Shown: piece after piece, positions 1-7,851 of the stretch | Numbering within the stretch: position 1 is the stretch's first letter | Layout: every line of letters begins with the position of its first letter | Origin: Ignatzschineria sp. | GTDB lineage: Bacteria > Pseudomonadota > Gammaproteobacteria > Cardiobacteriales > Wohlfahrtiimonadaceae | Length of the DNA: 9,323 nt | Assembly (NCBI GenBank): GCA_030151245.1 | Contig: JASLEF010000106.1 | Location: 1-9,323 of the forward strand | Reading direction: 5' to 3' | Program-made: the position numbers and the translations under genes | Notes under the pieces: model-generated | The model's input: the letters and a program-made list of their open reading frames with translations, nothing else | Databases searched by the model: none | Told to the model about the DNA's origin: nothing

Positions 1-4
1 AATT

Positions 5-2854
5 ATGCTAAATCGCTATCCTCTTTGGAAAAACATTCTGATTTTTGGGGTCATTGTTCTCTGTACGATCTTGGCACTGCCAAACCTCTTTGGAGAAGAT
101 CCTTCTATCCAAATCTCCCCGACAAGAGATACACAAATCAACCAAGCATTAGTTGAGCAAGTTGACGCTGTTCTGAAAAAGAATAACTTTGATGTAAAAC
201 GCATTGAAGAGAGTGATGATCAACTTCTTGTTCGCTTTAAAGACACAGAAGAGCAACTTAAAGCTAAAGATCTGCTTGATGGTGTATTACAAGATCAATA
301 TCTCACAGCATTAAACCTTGCTCCCGATATGCCGCACTGGCTTTCAGGTCTGGGGTTACAACCAATGTATCTAGGTCTTGATCTTCGTGGTGGCGTTCAC
401 TTTTTACTCGAAATTGATATGGATGGGCTGATTAACCAGCTCACCAATACTTATGCTGAAAGCATTCGGGCCAACCTTACTGAAAAAGGGTTAACCCCAC
501 TCATTGAAGTCTCTAATGCACAGACAATTACCGCCTCGTTTGCAAATGCAAATGAAGCAAACCGTGCAAGACAACTTCTCGCAAATAATCAATCGTTCAT
601 GGAACTCAGCTTTGATAGCACTGGTAATCGCTTAACTGCCAATATCAGCAACAAAGAGATCAATGAACGTAAAGCTAGCGCAGTGGTACAAAATATCGCC
701 ACTCTGCGTAATCGTGTCAACGAACTAGGCGTTGCCGAACCAATCATTCAACAACAAGGCCTAGATCGTATTGTTGTTCAGCTCCCAGGGATTCAAGATA
801 CAACTCGTGCCAAAGAAATTCTTGGAACCACAGCAACACTTGAGTTTCGTATCGTTGATGACCGCTCTAGTACAGAAGCTCATCGCGCACTAGAAACAGG
901 TCGAGCACCGTTAGGTACCAAACTATATCAAACACGCGATGGGGTTCCCTACCTCTTAAAACGCCAAGTGATTTTAACGGGTGAATCCATCGTTAAAGCA
1001 ACTGCGGGCTTAAATCCGGAAACCAATCTTCCTGAAGTTTATATTACATTAGACTCCAAAGGTGCTGATCGATTTGCGGAAGGGACAAAAGCTAACGTTA
1101 AAAAACCAATGGCAACTGTTTTTATCGAAAACAAACTGCAAACAACTTTCGATAAGGATGGCAATGAAATTCGCAAAAGCATCACCACAGAAGAGATTGC
1201 TAACGTTGCTACAATTCAACAACAACTCTTCTCTAACTTCTCTATTTCGGGAATTAATTCATTACAAGAAGCTAACAATCTTGCTATTACCCTAAGCTCA
1301 GGCGCTCTAGCGGCTCCGATTCATATCATTGAAGAACGCACGATTGGTCCTAGCGCGGGTAAAGAGAACGTACAACGAGGTGTTGATGCCGCTGTTTATG
1401 GGCTTTTAATGGTCATGGTCTTCATGGTTTTCCGTTACCGTGGTTTCGGTATGGTTGCCAATGTCGCGCTAATTGCGAACCTTATTTTAATCTTAGCGGT
1501 ACTCTCTCTCTTACAAGCCACCTTAACGCTTCCTGGTATTGCCGGTATCGTCCTATCTTTGGGAATGAGTGTCGACGCCAACGTCCTCATCAATGAACGG
1601 ATACGAGAAGATTTACGCAAAGGCAGCACACCACAACAAGCGATTAACAATGGTTTCGGTAAAGCGTTCGGGACGATTATGGATGCGAACTTAACGAGCC
1701 TCTTCTCGGCAGTCGCACTCTTCTTCATTGGATCAGGTCCTATCAAAGGATTCGCCGTCACCCTCTCTGTCGGGATTATCACCTCAGTATTTACCGCTGT
1801 TTATTTCAACCGTGCGATTATCAACCTTCTCTATGGAGGACGCCGTACTGTGAAAAAACTCTCTGTCGGTGGTCGTGAACGCTTGAAAATTTTCTCAGGC
1901 CAAACAACATATAACTTCATGAAGTATGCCAAAGTCTGGATTGGCGCATGTGCTGTTGTCTGTATCCTTGCCATAGGTATCTCTGTCACCAATGGCTTTA
2001 AACTAGGATTAGATTTCACCGGTGGTACAGAAATTGAAGCGGTATATCAATCTCCTGTAGATATTGATACTGTTCGTTCAAAACTGGAAGCGGAAGGATT
2101 TGAATCTGTTGTCGCCCAACATTTTGGCTCTGCACGAAATGTCTTAATTAATATTCCAACAACAGCGGACATCGAAGAGACAACCGCAGTAACAGATGCT
2201 TTAACGATGGCATTAACGCTCCCTGACAACCCTATGACAATCCAAAAAATTGACTATATCGGGGCAAAAGTTGGAAGCGAGTTAGTATCAGATGGCGTCA
2301 TGGCTTCGGCTCTTGCGATTTTCTTAATCCTTGTCTATATCTGGTTTAGATTCGAATGGAAGTTAGCTATGGGGACGATTCTGTCAACCGTTCATGATGG
2401 GCTTTTTGTGGTCGCGGCCTTCTCTGTTCTGGGACTGGAATTTGATTTAACCTCTCTTGCAGCAATTTTAGCGGTAATCGGCTACTCAGTGAACGATACA
2501 GTCGTTATCCTAGACCGTATTCGTGAGAACTTTAGACTTGATCGTACAAGCACACCTAAACAGATCATTAATGCTTCGATTAACCAAACACTCTCAAGAA
2601 CAGTGATGACATCATTGACAACCTTCTTAGCAGTGCTCGCACTCTATATTTTCGGTGGTCAGGTTATTCACTCATTCTCACTTATTATGTTAATTGGGAT
2701 TGTGGTTGCAACCTACTCCTCAATCTTTATTGCAGCCGCCGGCGCTTATGTCTTAGGTCTTAAACGTGATGACTTAATTCCTGCGCCTGTTAGTAAAGAA
2801 GATGGACAAGAGGTGATTGATGAAGGCGATAATGAAAGTAATCTTACTCACTAA
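5..2854 (+). CDS. secDF: Protein translocase subunit SecDF (natural SecD-SecF fusion)
   Basis: This inner-membrane RND-family protein assists SecYEG, using the proton gradient to pull exported proteins out on the periplasmic side. At 949 residues it equals SecD (about 615) plus SecF (about 315). The SecD half has TM1 near residues 8-28, a large periplasmic P1 region containing LGLDLRGG (123-130), and TM2-6 from about 458 to 604. The SecF half starts near 625, with TM7 at about 642-662, LGLDFTGG (667-674), and TM8-12 up to about 916. The conserved membrane aspartates sit in SVDANVLINERIRE (D524) and GYSVNDTVVILDRIRENFR (D831). SecD normally ends near GGRRTVKKLS (611-620); here reading continues with no stop, and no ribosome binding site precedes M639, so one polypeptide is made. 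The start matches the usual SecD N-terminus; its ribosome binding site lies outside the window. The acidic tail after 920 is poorly conserved. In most gammaproteobacteria secD and secF are separate genes downstream of yajC. Identification is firm. Confidence 0.97.
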   Translation: MLNRYPLWKNILIFGVIVLCTILALPNLFGEDPSIQISPTRDTQINQALVEQVDAVLKKNNFDVKRIEESDDQLLVRFKDTEEQLKAKDLLDGVLQDQYLTALNLAPDMPHWLSGLGLQPMYLGLDLRGGVHFLLEIDMDGLINQLTNTYAESIRANLTEKGLTPLIEVSNAQTITASFANANEANRARQLLANNQSFMELSFDSTGNRLTANISNKEINERKASAVVQNIATLRNRVNELGVAEPIIQQQGLDRIVVQLPGIQDTTRAKEILGTTATLEFRIVDDRSSTEAHRALETGRAPLGTKLYQTRDGVPYLLKRQVILTGESIVKATAGLNPETNLPEVYITLDSKGADRFAEGTKANVKKPMATVFIENKLQTTFDKDGNEIRKSITTEEIANVATIQQQLFSNFSISGINSLQEANNLAITLSSGALAAPIHIIEERTIGPSAGKENVQRGVDAAVYGLLMVMVFMVFRYRGFGMVANVALIANLILILAVLSLLQATLTLPGIAGIVLSLGMSVDANVLINERIREDLRKGSTPQQAINNGFGKAFGTIMDANLTSLFSAVALFFIGSGPIKGFAVTLSVGIITSVFTAVYFNRAIINLLYGGRRTVKKLSVGGRERLKIFSGQTTYNFMKYAKVWIGACAVVCILAIGISVTNGFKLGLDFTGGTEIEAVYQSPVDIDTVRSKLEAEGFESVVAQHFGSARNVLINIPTTADIEETTAVTDALTMALTLPDNPMTIQKIDYIGAKVGSELVSDGVMASALAIFLILVYIWFRFEWKLAMGTILSTVHDGLFVVAAFSVLGLEFDLTSLAAILAVIGYSVNDTVVILDRIRENFRLDRTSTPKQIINASINQTLSRTVMTSLTTFLAVLALYIFGGQVIHSFSLIMLIGIVVATYSSIFIAAAGAYVLGLKRDDLIPAPVSKEDGQEVIDEGDNESNLTH

Positions 2855-2888
2855 ACCTCGCACTCATCAGACAATATAACCATCGTAT

Positions 2889-2926
2889 TAAAAACCTTTA
2901 CATCTCTCGGGGTGCAAAGGTTTTTA
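2889..2926 (+). terminator. Intrinsic terminator after secDF
   Basis: A perfect 10-bp inverted repeat, AAAAACCTTT (2890-2899) and AAAGGTTTTT (2916-2925), can be continued by an inner CATC/GGTG pairing across one A-C mismatch, leaving the 6-nt loop TCTCGG. The descending arm ends in five T. It lies 35 bp after the secDF stop and separates that transcript from ftsK. The A-rich ascending arm means it may also act weakly on the other strand, although no minus-strand gene is nearby. Confidence 0.85.
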
Positions 2927-2940
2927 TTCATTTGGGGTTT

Positions 2941-2979
2941 TGTTAGAATAAGGGGCTGTGTAATGGTTTGTGCTAGAAT
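2941..2979 (+). promoter_or_regulatory. Probable ftsK promoter: two extended -10 elements 30 bp apart
   Basis: TGTTAGAAT (2941-2949) and TGCTAGAAT (2971-2979) both fit the extended -10 pattern TGnTANAAT. For the first, TTTTTA at 2921-2926 is a poor -35 at 17 bp spacing; for the second no -35 is evident, which suits an extended -10 promoter. Initiation from the second would begin near 2986. That leaves about 53 nt before the TTG at 3039, but only about 5 nt before the TTG at 2991. The site lies directly behind the secDF terminator, where ftsK needs its own promoter. This is sequence inspection only, with no known regulator site recognised. Confidence 0.45.
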
Positions 2980-3023
2980 AGCAAGAGTCATTGTATACAC
3001 TATTTTTTACCGATTTATTTGCA

Positions 3024-3029
3024 AAAGGA
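3024..3029 (+). promoter_or_regulatory. Ribosome binding site that decides the ftsK start
   Basis: AAAGGA ends 9 nt before the TTG at 3039. The other in-frame TTG codons are less well served: 2991 has only AAGAG 3 nt away, and 3030 abuts the AAAGGA itself with no spacer. No ATG occurs in frame until well inside the membrane domain, so a TTG start seems unavoidable. The 3039 choice also places the start downstream of both candidate promoters and yields a basic N-terminus (RQAVPKKPK) before TM1. Confidence 0.5.
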
Positions 3030-3038
3030 TTGTACATC

Positions 3039-6000
3039 TTGCGGCAGGCTGTTCCTAAAAAACCAAAAACATCTACGGTCATTCTCTCTGTTTTCTCTAA
3101 AACAGTGGGAGTTGTGCTTTTTGCGGCAACGGTTCTTATTGCCCTCGCAATAGCCGTTAGCCTCTATAGCTACCATCCTGCTGATCCGGCCTGGAGTAGT
3201 GCGACGGCAGAAACTGGTGTCATCCATAATATTGCAGGGGAAAAAGGGGCTTATTTTGCCGATATTATCCTTTCAGCCATCGGTAGCACGGCTTGGCTCC
3301 TGCCAATTCTATTGATCGGATTTGGGTATCAATTATTTCTCAAACGCAAACTCTTAACGATCTCCCTAGATAAAATTAGTTTTAGACTCCTAGGCGTTTT
3401 AATCACCATCTTCTCGCTAGCAGCTCTATTAGACCTTCATAGCGGAAATGGGGGCATGATGGGGGGCTTTATAGGGACTGAGCTAATCCAACTCATCAGC
3501 ACCGCCCTGTCGATAGATCATCAAACCCTAATCTATATTACAAAAATTGGCTTTGCGATCCTCACCTTCATCGGTTTTTATCTCATCACAGGAATGGGGC
3601 CTATCGGCTGGGCAGACTATTCCGGTGCTCTACTCTTCACAATCATCAACACCATTTTCCCAAAAAAAAAGGAGCATGAGTTTGATCGAAATGAGCCACT
3701 TCCTGATCACGATGGCAATATTGACCAAGAGACAATTGACCGAATGCTCGATAACAATGAGCGTAAAGCACCAAGCTTTTTCAATAAAATTTTCGCTTCT
3801 AAAGATTCTGGAAAAACAGAGAGCAATCATGATTTCATTGAGATCGATGAATCTCTCTTAACTGAAGATGAATACCAAACAAATGCGCCAATCCAAGATC
3901 CACTCTTTAATAGTTACAACTATAGCCCGCTTGAAGAAGAACAAACTGAATTAGAAGACGATGCAATGAATGATAATAACAATATCCCCCCTATTTTCAG
4001 AAACCTCCAAAAAACAGCTACTGATCATGAAGCTCATAAAGCATCCCTCAAAGGAGAAGTAGCTCAAGATTTTAAAATCAACCCTCTAGAGCCCAAAATT
4101 GATGAATGGGATCAGTTTATCCGTGCCCCGCAGACAGAGGAGTCCATTACAGAAGAGATCCCCACCATCAGCGAGGAAGAGAGTGAGAAAACAGGAATCC
4201 CCTCTATCTTTAAAAATCTCTTTAAAGCACGTAAAAAGAAACATATCTCTATTGCAGATAGCCAGAAAGTTGAGCCATCTCTAGTCACTGAGTCCTCTGT
4301 AACAAGCGAAGCAGACTCACAGATCTCTGCTGAAGTGACGCCGACAATCACAAGCTATGATGCTGCACCTGTTGCTCAATCTTTCGAAGACGAGGAACCC
4401 ACCCCTGCGATCACCGTCAATGATCAGCCAATTACTCCTTCTTCACTACAGTTCTCTATTAGTGACAATATGACGGAAACAGCCGAAGAAATGGATTTAG
4501 AATTTCCCCTACCAGAAACTGAGGTGGAGGATTTTGAAATCGAAATGCCGGAAACGACGCCCACAGAAGAACCCTCATCTACCTCTTCCGCAGAAACAGC
4601 TTCTGAAAAGCCAACATATGTAGGTCATGAAATTGATCCTCGTTCAGGGATGCCGATTCCTGTTAAAGCCCCAAAAGAATATCCTATGGCAGGAAGATTA
4701 CCGGGGTTAGACCTTCTTGGAAATCCACCGCCTGTAACGGAGAGCTACGACGCTCTCGAACTCCAGGAGTTTGCACGCTTAATCGAAGATCAATTTAAAA
4801 ACTTTAATATCGAAGTTAAAGTTGTCAATATTGAGCCAGGTCCAGTGATCACGCGCTTTGAATTAGATTTAGCACCTGGGGTAAAGATTGCTCAAATTAA
4901 CAATCTTAATAAAGATATTGCTCGCGCATTAGCTGTGACTAGCGTTCGTATCGTGGATATCATTCCCGGAAAACCTTACATAGGCCTTGAAATCCCGAAT
5001 AAAAATCGTCAAAACGTCTATTTTAAAGAAGGTCTTTATGCAGACGCGTATCGCAATAGCAAACACCCATTAACCATTCTTTTAGGGAAAGACGTTTCAG
5101 GAAAACAGGTGGTGGCAAACTTAATGAAAATGCCGCATCTTCTTATAGCCGGAACAACAGGGTCAGGAAAATCCGTTGGGATTAACACAATTTTATTAAG
5201 CTTACTTTACAAAGCACATCCTGAAGATCTTCGCCTTATCTTAATTGACCCTAAAATGCTCGAACTCTCTGTCTATGATGATATACCGCATCTTCTAGCA
5301 CCGGTTGTTACTGACATGAAAGAGTCTGCTAATGCGTTAAGATGGGCCGTTATGGAGATGGAACGCCGCTTCCTTCTGATGAGTAAGCTTCGTGTACGGA
5401 ACATTGATGGTTTTAATCAAAAAGTAAAAGAGGCTATTAATAATCAACAACCGATTAAAGACCCTTTATGGGATGCATCGCGAGAAGTATCTGATCACGT
5501 TACAGCACCGGATTTAAAACCTCTTCCCTATATCGTTGTCGTCATTGATGAGCTTGCGGATATGATGATGACTGTTGGCAAGGCTGTTGAAGAGCTCATT
5601 GCACGCTTAACGCAAAAAGCTCGCGCTGCAGGAATTCATATGGTCGTAGCAACGCAAAGACCTTCGGTAGATGTCATTACAGGTTTGATCAAGTCTAACA
5701 TCCCAAGCCGTATTGCATTTCAGGTCTCCACGAAAATTGACTCACGAACGATTATCGACCAACAAGGTGCCGAAAACTTATTAGGACGAGGAGATATGCT
5801 CTACTTCCCTACTGGCGAGCCCTTCCCAATTCGCGTTCACGGAGCATTTGTTGATGACAACGAGGTGAACCGCGTGACAGACTTTTTACGTTTAACGGGT
5901 CCCACCGATTACGTTGAAGAGATCTTAAAAGAGCCCACGGAAGAGATTCCAGGACTATCAGAAAATGCCTCAGGCTTTGTACCATCACCAGAAGATGTCG

Positions 6001-6194
6001 AAGATGTCCTCTATGATGAGGCCGTTAAAATAGTTTTAGAAGATCAACGACCAACCATCTCCTATGTCCAGAGAAAATTGCGCATTGGTTACCAAAGAGC
6101 AGCTCGTCTCATTGAAGCGATGGAAGAACAAGGAATTGTTTCAGCTCCTGCGAATAATGGGAATCGTGAAATACTTGTGAATTACGAGAAGTAA
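3039..6194 (+). CDS. ftsK: DNA translocase FtsK
   Basis: This divisome membrane protein pumps chromosomal DNA toward dif and activates XerCD recombination while its N-terminal domain supports septum assembly. From TTG 3039 the product has 1051 residues; the alternative TTG at 2991 adds 16. Membrane segments lie near residues 22-44, 72-96, 116-132 and 167-184, with a further hydrophobic stretch at 195-206. An acidic, Ser/Thr/Pro/Glu-rich linker of about 320 residues follows (209-529). The RecA-like motor has Walker A GTTGSGKS (705-712) and Walker B VVVIDELAD (D837, E838), plus ATQRPSVDVITG. The C-terminal winged-helix gamma domain (about 988-1049) carries RIGYQRAARLIEAMEEQGIV, as in other KOPS-reading FtsK proteins. 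Two oddities are an A9 tract at 3662-3670, exactly where the membrane domain ends, and three copies of an IPxIFxNL-like motif in the linker. No lolA follows, unlike in many gammaproteobacteria. The family is certain; the start is moderately sure. Confidence 0.95.
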   Translation: MRQAVPKKPKTSTVILSVFSKTVGVVLFAATVLIALAIAVSLYSYHPADPAWSSATAETGVIHNIAGEKGAYFADIILSAIGSTAWLLPILLIGFGYQLFLKRKLLTISLDKISFRLLGVLITIFSLAALLDLHSGNGGMMGGFIGTELIQLISTALSIDHQTLIYITKIGFAILTFIGFYLITGMGPIGWADYSGALLFTIINTIFPKKKEHEFDRNEPLPDHDGNIDQETIDRMLDNNERKAPSFFNKIFASKDSGKTESNHDFIEIDESLLTEDEYQTNAPIQDPLFNSYNYSPLEEEQTELEDDAMNDNNNIPPIFRNLQKTATDHEAHKASLKGEVAQDFKINPLEPKIDEWDQFIRAPQTEESITEEIPTISEEESEKTGIPSIFKNLFKARKKKHISIADSQKVEPSLVTESSVTSEADSQISAEVTPTITSYDAAPVAQSFEDEEPTPAITVNDQPITPSSLQFSISDNMTETAEEMDLEFPLPETEVEDFEIEMPETTPTEEPSSTSSAETASEKPTYVGHEIDPRSGMPIPVKAPKEYPMAGRLPGLDLLGNPPPVTESYDALELQEFARLIEDQFKNFNIEVKVVNIEPGPVITRFELDLAPGVKIAQINNLNKDIARALAVTSVRIVDIIPGKPYIGLEIPNKNRQNVYFKEGLYADAYRNSKHPLTILLGKDVSGKQVVANLMKMPHLLIAGTTGSGKSVGINTILLSLLYKAHPEDLRLILIDPKMLELSVYDDIPHLLAPVVTDMKESANALRWAVMEMERRFLLMSKLRVRNIDGFNQKVKEAINNQQPIKDPLWDASREVSDHVTAPDLKPLPYIVVVIDELADMMMTVGKAVEELIARLTQKARAAGIHMVVATQRPSVDVITGLIKSNIPSRIAFQVSTKIDSRTIIDQQGAENLLGRGDMLYFPTGEPFPIRVHGAFVDDNEVNRVTDFLRLTGPTDYVEEILKEPTEEIPGLSENASGFVPSPEDVEDVLYDEAVKIVLEDQRPTISYVQRKLRIGYQRAARLIEAMEEQGIVSAPANNGNREILVNYEK
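3662..3679 (+). other. A9 slippery tract with an immediate -1 frame stop inside ftsK
   Basis: Nine A followed by GG are read in the ftsK frame as CCA AAA AAA AAG GAG, so the heptamer A AAA AAG sits in the register used by the dnaX frameshift. A -1 slip would add GGA GCA and stop at TGA (3677-3679), giving a protein of about 213 residues that contains all the membrane segments and no linker or motor. No upstream Shine-Dalgarno stimulator is visible, and downstream pairing is limited to a 5-bp TGATC/GATCA repeat. The tract is directly seen; a functional role is inference. Confidence 0.35.
3768..4223 (+). repeat. Three-fold short motif repeat in the FtsK linker
   Basis: The linker contains APSFFNKIF, IPPIFRNLQ and IPSIFKNLF, whose prolines are residues 245, 317 and 388 of the 1051-residue product, 72 and 71 residues apart. 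Residues between the copies are acidic and not evidently repeated. Spacing and consensus suggest a repeated docking motif in an otherwise disordered, charged linker rather than a folded domain. Confidence 0.45.
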
Positions 6195-6240
6195 ACTCTC
6201 ATAATCCACGCATCATCAATCATGCTTTAAACCATATTTT

Positions 6241-6262
6241 AAAAAGAGAAAGAGAAAAAGAA
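6241..6262 (+). promoter_or_regulatory. Purine-only tract serving as translation leader of the aminopeptidase gene
   Basis: Twenty-two consecutive purines, an imperfect (AAAGAG) repeat, end 4 nt before the ATG at 6267. There is no GGAGG-type Shine-Dalgarno; the best cores are the short AAAGAG and AAAGAA stretches. Such A/G-rich leaders can be bound by ribosomal protein S1. A weak promoter candidate further upstream, TTGTGA (6175-6180) with CATAAT (6200-6205), has a 19-bp spacer, which is too long to call. Confidence 0.3.
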
Positions 6263-6266
6263 CATC

Positions 6267-7652
6267 ATGTTACAAACCGAATTAGAACATCTTTATACCG
6301 AATCTACCGATCACTGTATTCCTGTAGAAATGGCAATATCGACAGCTGACCTCTCTCTTACAGATGCTCAAAAAAAGTATCTCTCTAGCTTAAAGCAAGA
6401 TCAAGCACTCAAAGCAGGGGAAGTCATTCCCCTCTATAACGATATGGGCGATATTGAAAGAGTGATCGTAGGTCACAACCAAGCAGAGCCTTTTTTTACC
6501 CTTGGTGATAGCTACAAGACACTCCCTTTTGGTCATTATCAACTCCCTGATTCACTCACCCTTGATGAGCAATATCAACACTTGCTCGCTTTTGGGTTAG
6601 GCGCTTATCAATTTGATCAGTATAAAAAATGCAATAAACGCCCCGTATTATTTCACCTCCCAGAACCCCTCTCGGCAAGAGTAAAACGCGCTTTAAGCGC
6701 CCATTACTTAACAAGGGATCTTATTAATGAACCAGCCAATGCTCTCAACCCTGATAATTTTGTCACACAAATTCGAGCAGAACTTTCAGGTCTTAATGCA
6801 AACATTAAGGAGATTGTTGGTACCGATCTCCTAAAACACAACTTCCCACTAATCTATACCGTTGGTGCAGCAAGTAAATATCACCCGCGTTTAATTGAAA
6901 TTATCTCTGAAAAAGAGAATACCCCGACCTTAACCTTGGTAGGAAAAGGGGTGACTTTTGATTCTGGGGGACTAGATATTAAACCCTCAAATGGAATGCG
7001 TTATATGCAGAAAGATATGGGTGGTGCTGCACACATGCTTGCTCTAGCAAAGTGGATTCTTCAAGAAGAATGGAATATCTCACTTCGCGTGATATTGCCA
7101 ATTGTTGAAAATAGCATATCTGAATGTTCAATGCGCCCCGGCGATATTGTTAAAAGTCGCAATGGTATGAGCGTTGAAATTGATAATACAGATGCGGAAG
7201 GTCGTTTAATTCTCTGTGACGCCTTAACATATGCCTTAGAAAAACCTTGTGATTTCCTACTAGACTTTGCAACATTAACAGGGGCCGCTCGCGTAGCCTT
7301 AGGCACAGAAATACCTGCGCTATTTACTACAGATGATTCTTTTGCAACGTTGATGAGCCAAAAATCTATCCAAAATAACGATACTGTTTGGCGCCTACCA
7401 TTTCATCAACCTTATAATGATTGGATTACCTCTGATAATGCTGACATCAGCAATTCAGGAAGCGTTCCTTATGCCGGCGCCATTACGGCGGCACTCTTTT
7501 TAGAACAATTTGTGACTGATCACAAAGTCCCTTATGCCCACGTTGATGTTATGGCTTGGAATATTCGCCATCGCCCAGGAAGACCTAAAGGTGGTGAAGC
7601 AATGGGATTAAGAGCAGCATTTGAAGCTTTAAAATCACACTTCAACTGTTAA
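6267..7652 (+). CDS. Leucyl aminopeptidase family protein (peptidase M17)
   Basis: This is a cytosolic two-metal exopeptidase that removes N-terminal residues from peptides during protein turnover. The C-terminal catalytic domain is intact: the expected metal ligands are K227 and D232 (in GKGVTFDSGG), D250 (QKDMGGAA), and D309 and E311 in the signature NTDAEGRL (307-314). The catalytic partners are K239 and R313. These are placed by alignment from memory with PepA of E. coli. DLINEPANALNP (151-162) marks the start of the catalytic domain. At 461 residues it is shorter than E. coli PepA (503), and its N-terminal domain is not recognisably PepA-like. The end, RPGRPKGGEAMGLRA, resembles the shorter M17 branch common in alphaproteobacteria, so I do not assign pepA or pepB. 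No signal peptide is seen. It lies 72 bp after ftsK with no terminator between, so read-through from ftsK is likely. Confidence 0.92.
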   Translation: MLQTELEHLYTESTDHCIPVEMAISTADLSLTDAQKKYLSSLKQDQALKAGEVIPLYNDMGDIERVIVGHNQAEPFFTLGDSYKTLPFGHYQLPDSLTLDEQYQHLLAFGLGAYQFDQYKKCNKRPVLFHLPEPLSARVKRALSAHYLTRDLINEPANALNPDNFVTQIRAELSGLNANIKEIVGTDLLKHNFPLIYTVGAASKYHPRLIEIISEKENTPTLTLVGKGVTFDSGGLDIKPSNGMRYMQKDMGGAAHMLALAKWILQEEWNISLRVILPIVENSISECSMRPGDIVKSRNGMSVEIDNTDAEGRLILCDALTYALEKPCDFLLDFATLTGAARVALGTEIPALFTTDDSFATLMSQKSIQNNDTVWRLPFHQPYNDWITSDNADISNSGSVPYAGAITAALFLEQFVTDHKVPYAHVDVMAWNIRHRPGRPKGGEAMGLRAAFEALKSHFNC

Positions 7653-7683
7653 GGGTAGCTTAACAAGAGATAAGACAGATATA

Positions 7684-7725
7684 CCGTAGATTGCTAACGA
7701 AAAACTTCACGATGGCAATCTATGG
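7684..7725. repeat. Stem-loop 31 bp after the aminopeptidase gene
   Basis: CCGTAGATTGC (7684-7694) pairs with GCAATCTATGG (7715-7725) over 11 bp with a single G-U pair, around a 20-nt loop. No T-run follows (AGTTCTTAAAA), so it is not a classical intrinsic terminator. It could protect the mRNA 3' end or assist a Rho-type stop. Confidence 0.5.
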
Positions 7726-7851
7726 AGTTCTTAAAAAATAAGTTGTACACTAAAAAGGTTCGACCTCATCATTAGAGTTCGTATTAACCTATTATGTATT
7801 CGTTTTAGCAGCACATCCCTCTTTAATCTATTGATTAACAAGATGAATAAT

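Noticed and set aside
1435..1782. Minus-strand open frame of 115 codons inside secDF
   Set aside because: It lies opposite strongly conserved SecD membrane segments, shows no domain or ribosome binding site, and is a shadow of the codon pattern.
2941..2990. A LexA (SOS) box in front of ftsK, as in E. coli
   Set aside because: No CTG-N10-CAG arrangement is present; CTGTG at 2956-2960 has no matching right half.
3547..3861. A + strand frame of 104 codons overlapping ftsK
   Set aside because: It is composed of Ser/Lys-rich shadow sequence over the membrane and linker region. The AGGAG plus ATG at 3672-3678 looks like internal initiation, but the product has no recognisable features.
6379..6386. 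A second A AAA AAG heptamer, in the aminopeptidase gene
   Set aside because: A -1 slip would stop after three codons and leave only about 40 residues of an enzyme whose active site is C-terminal. It is probably a chance product of A-rich codon use.
7712..7741. A nine-codon leader-like frame (MAIYGVLKK) inside the stem-loop after the aminopeptidase gene
   Set aside because: It is too short, has no ribosome binding site, and shows no run of one amino acid or paired attenuator structure.
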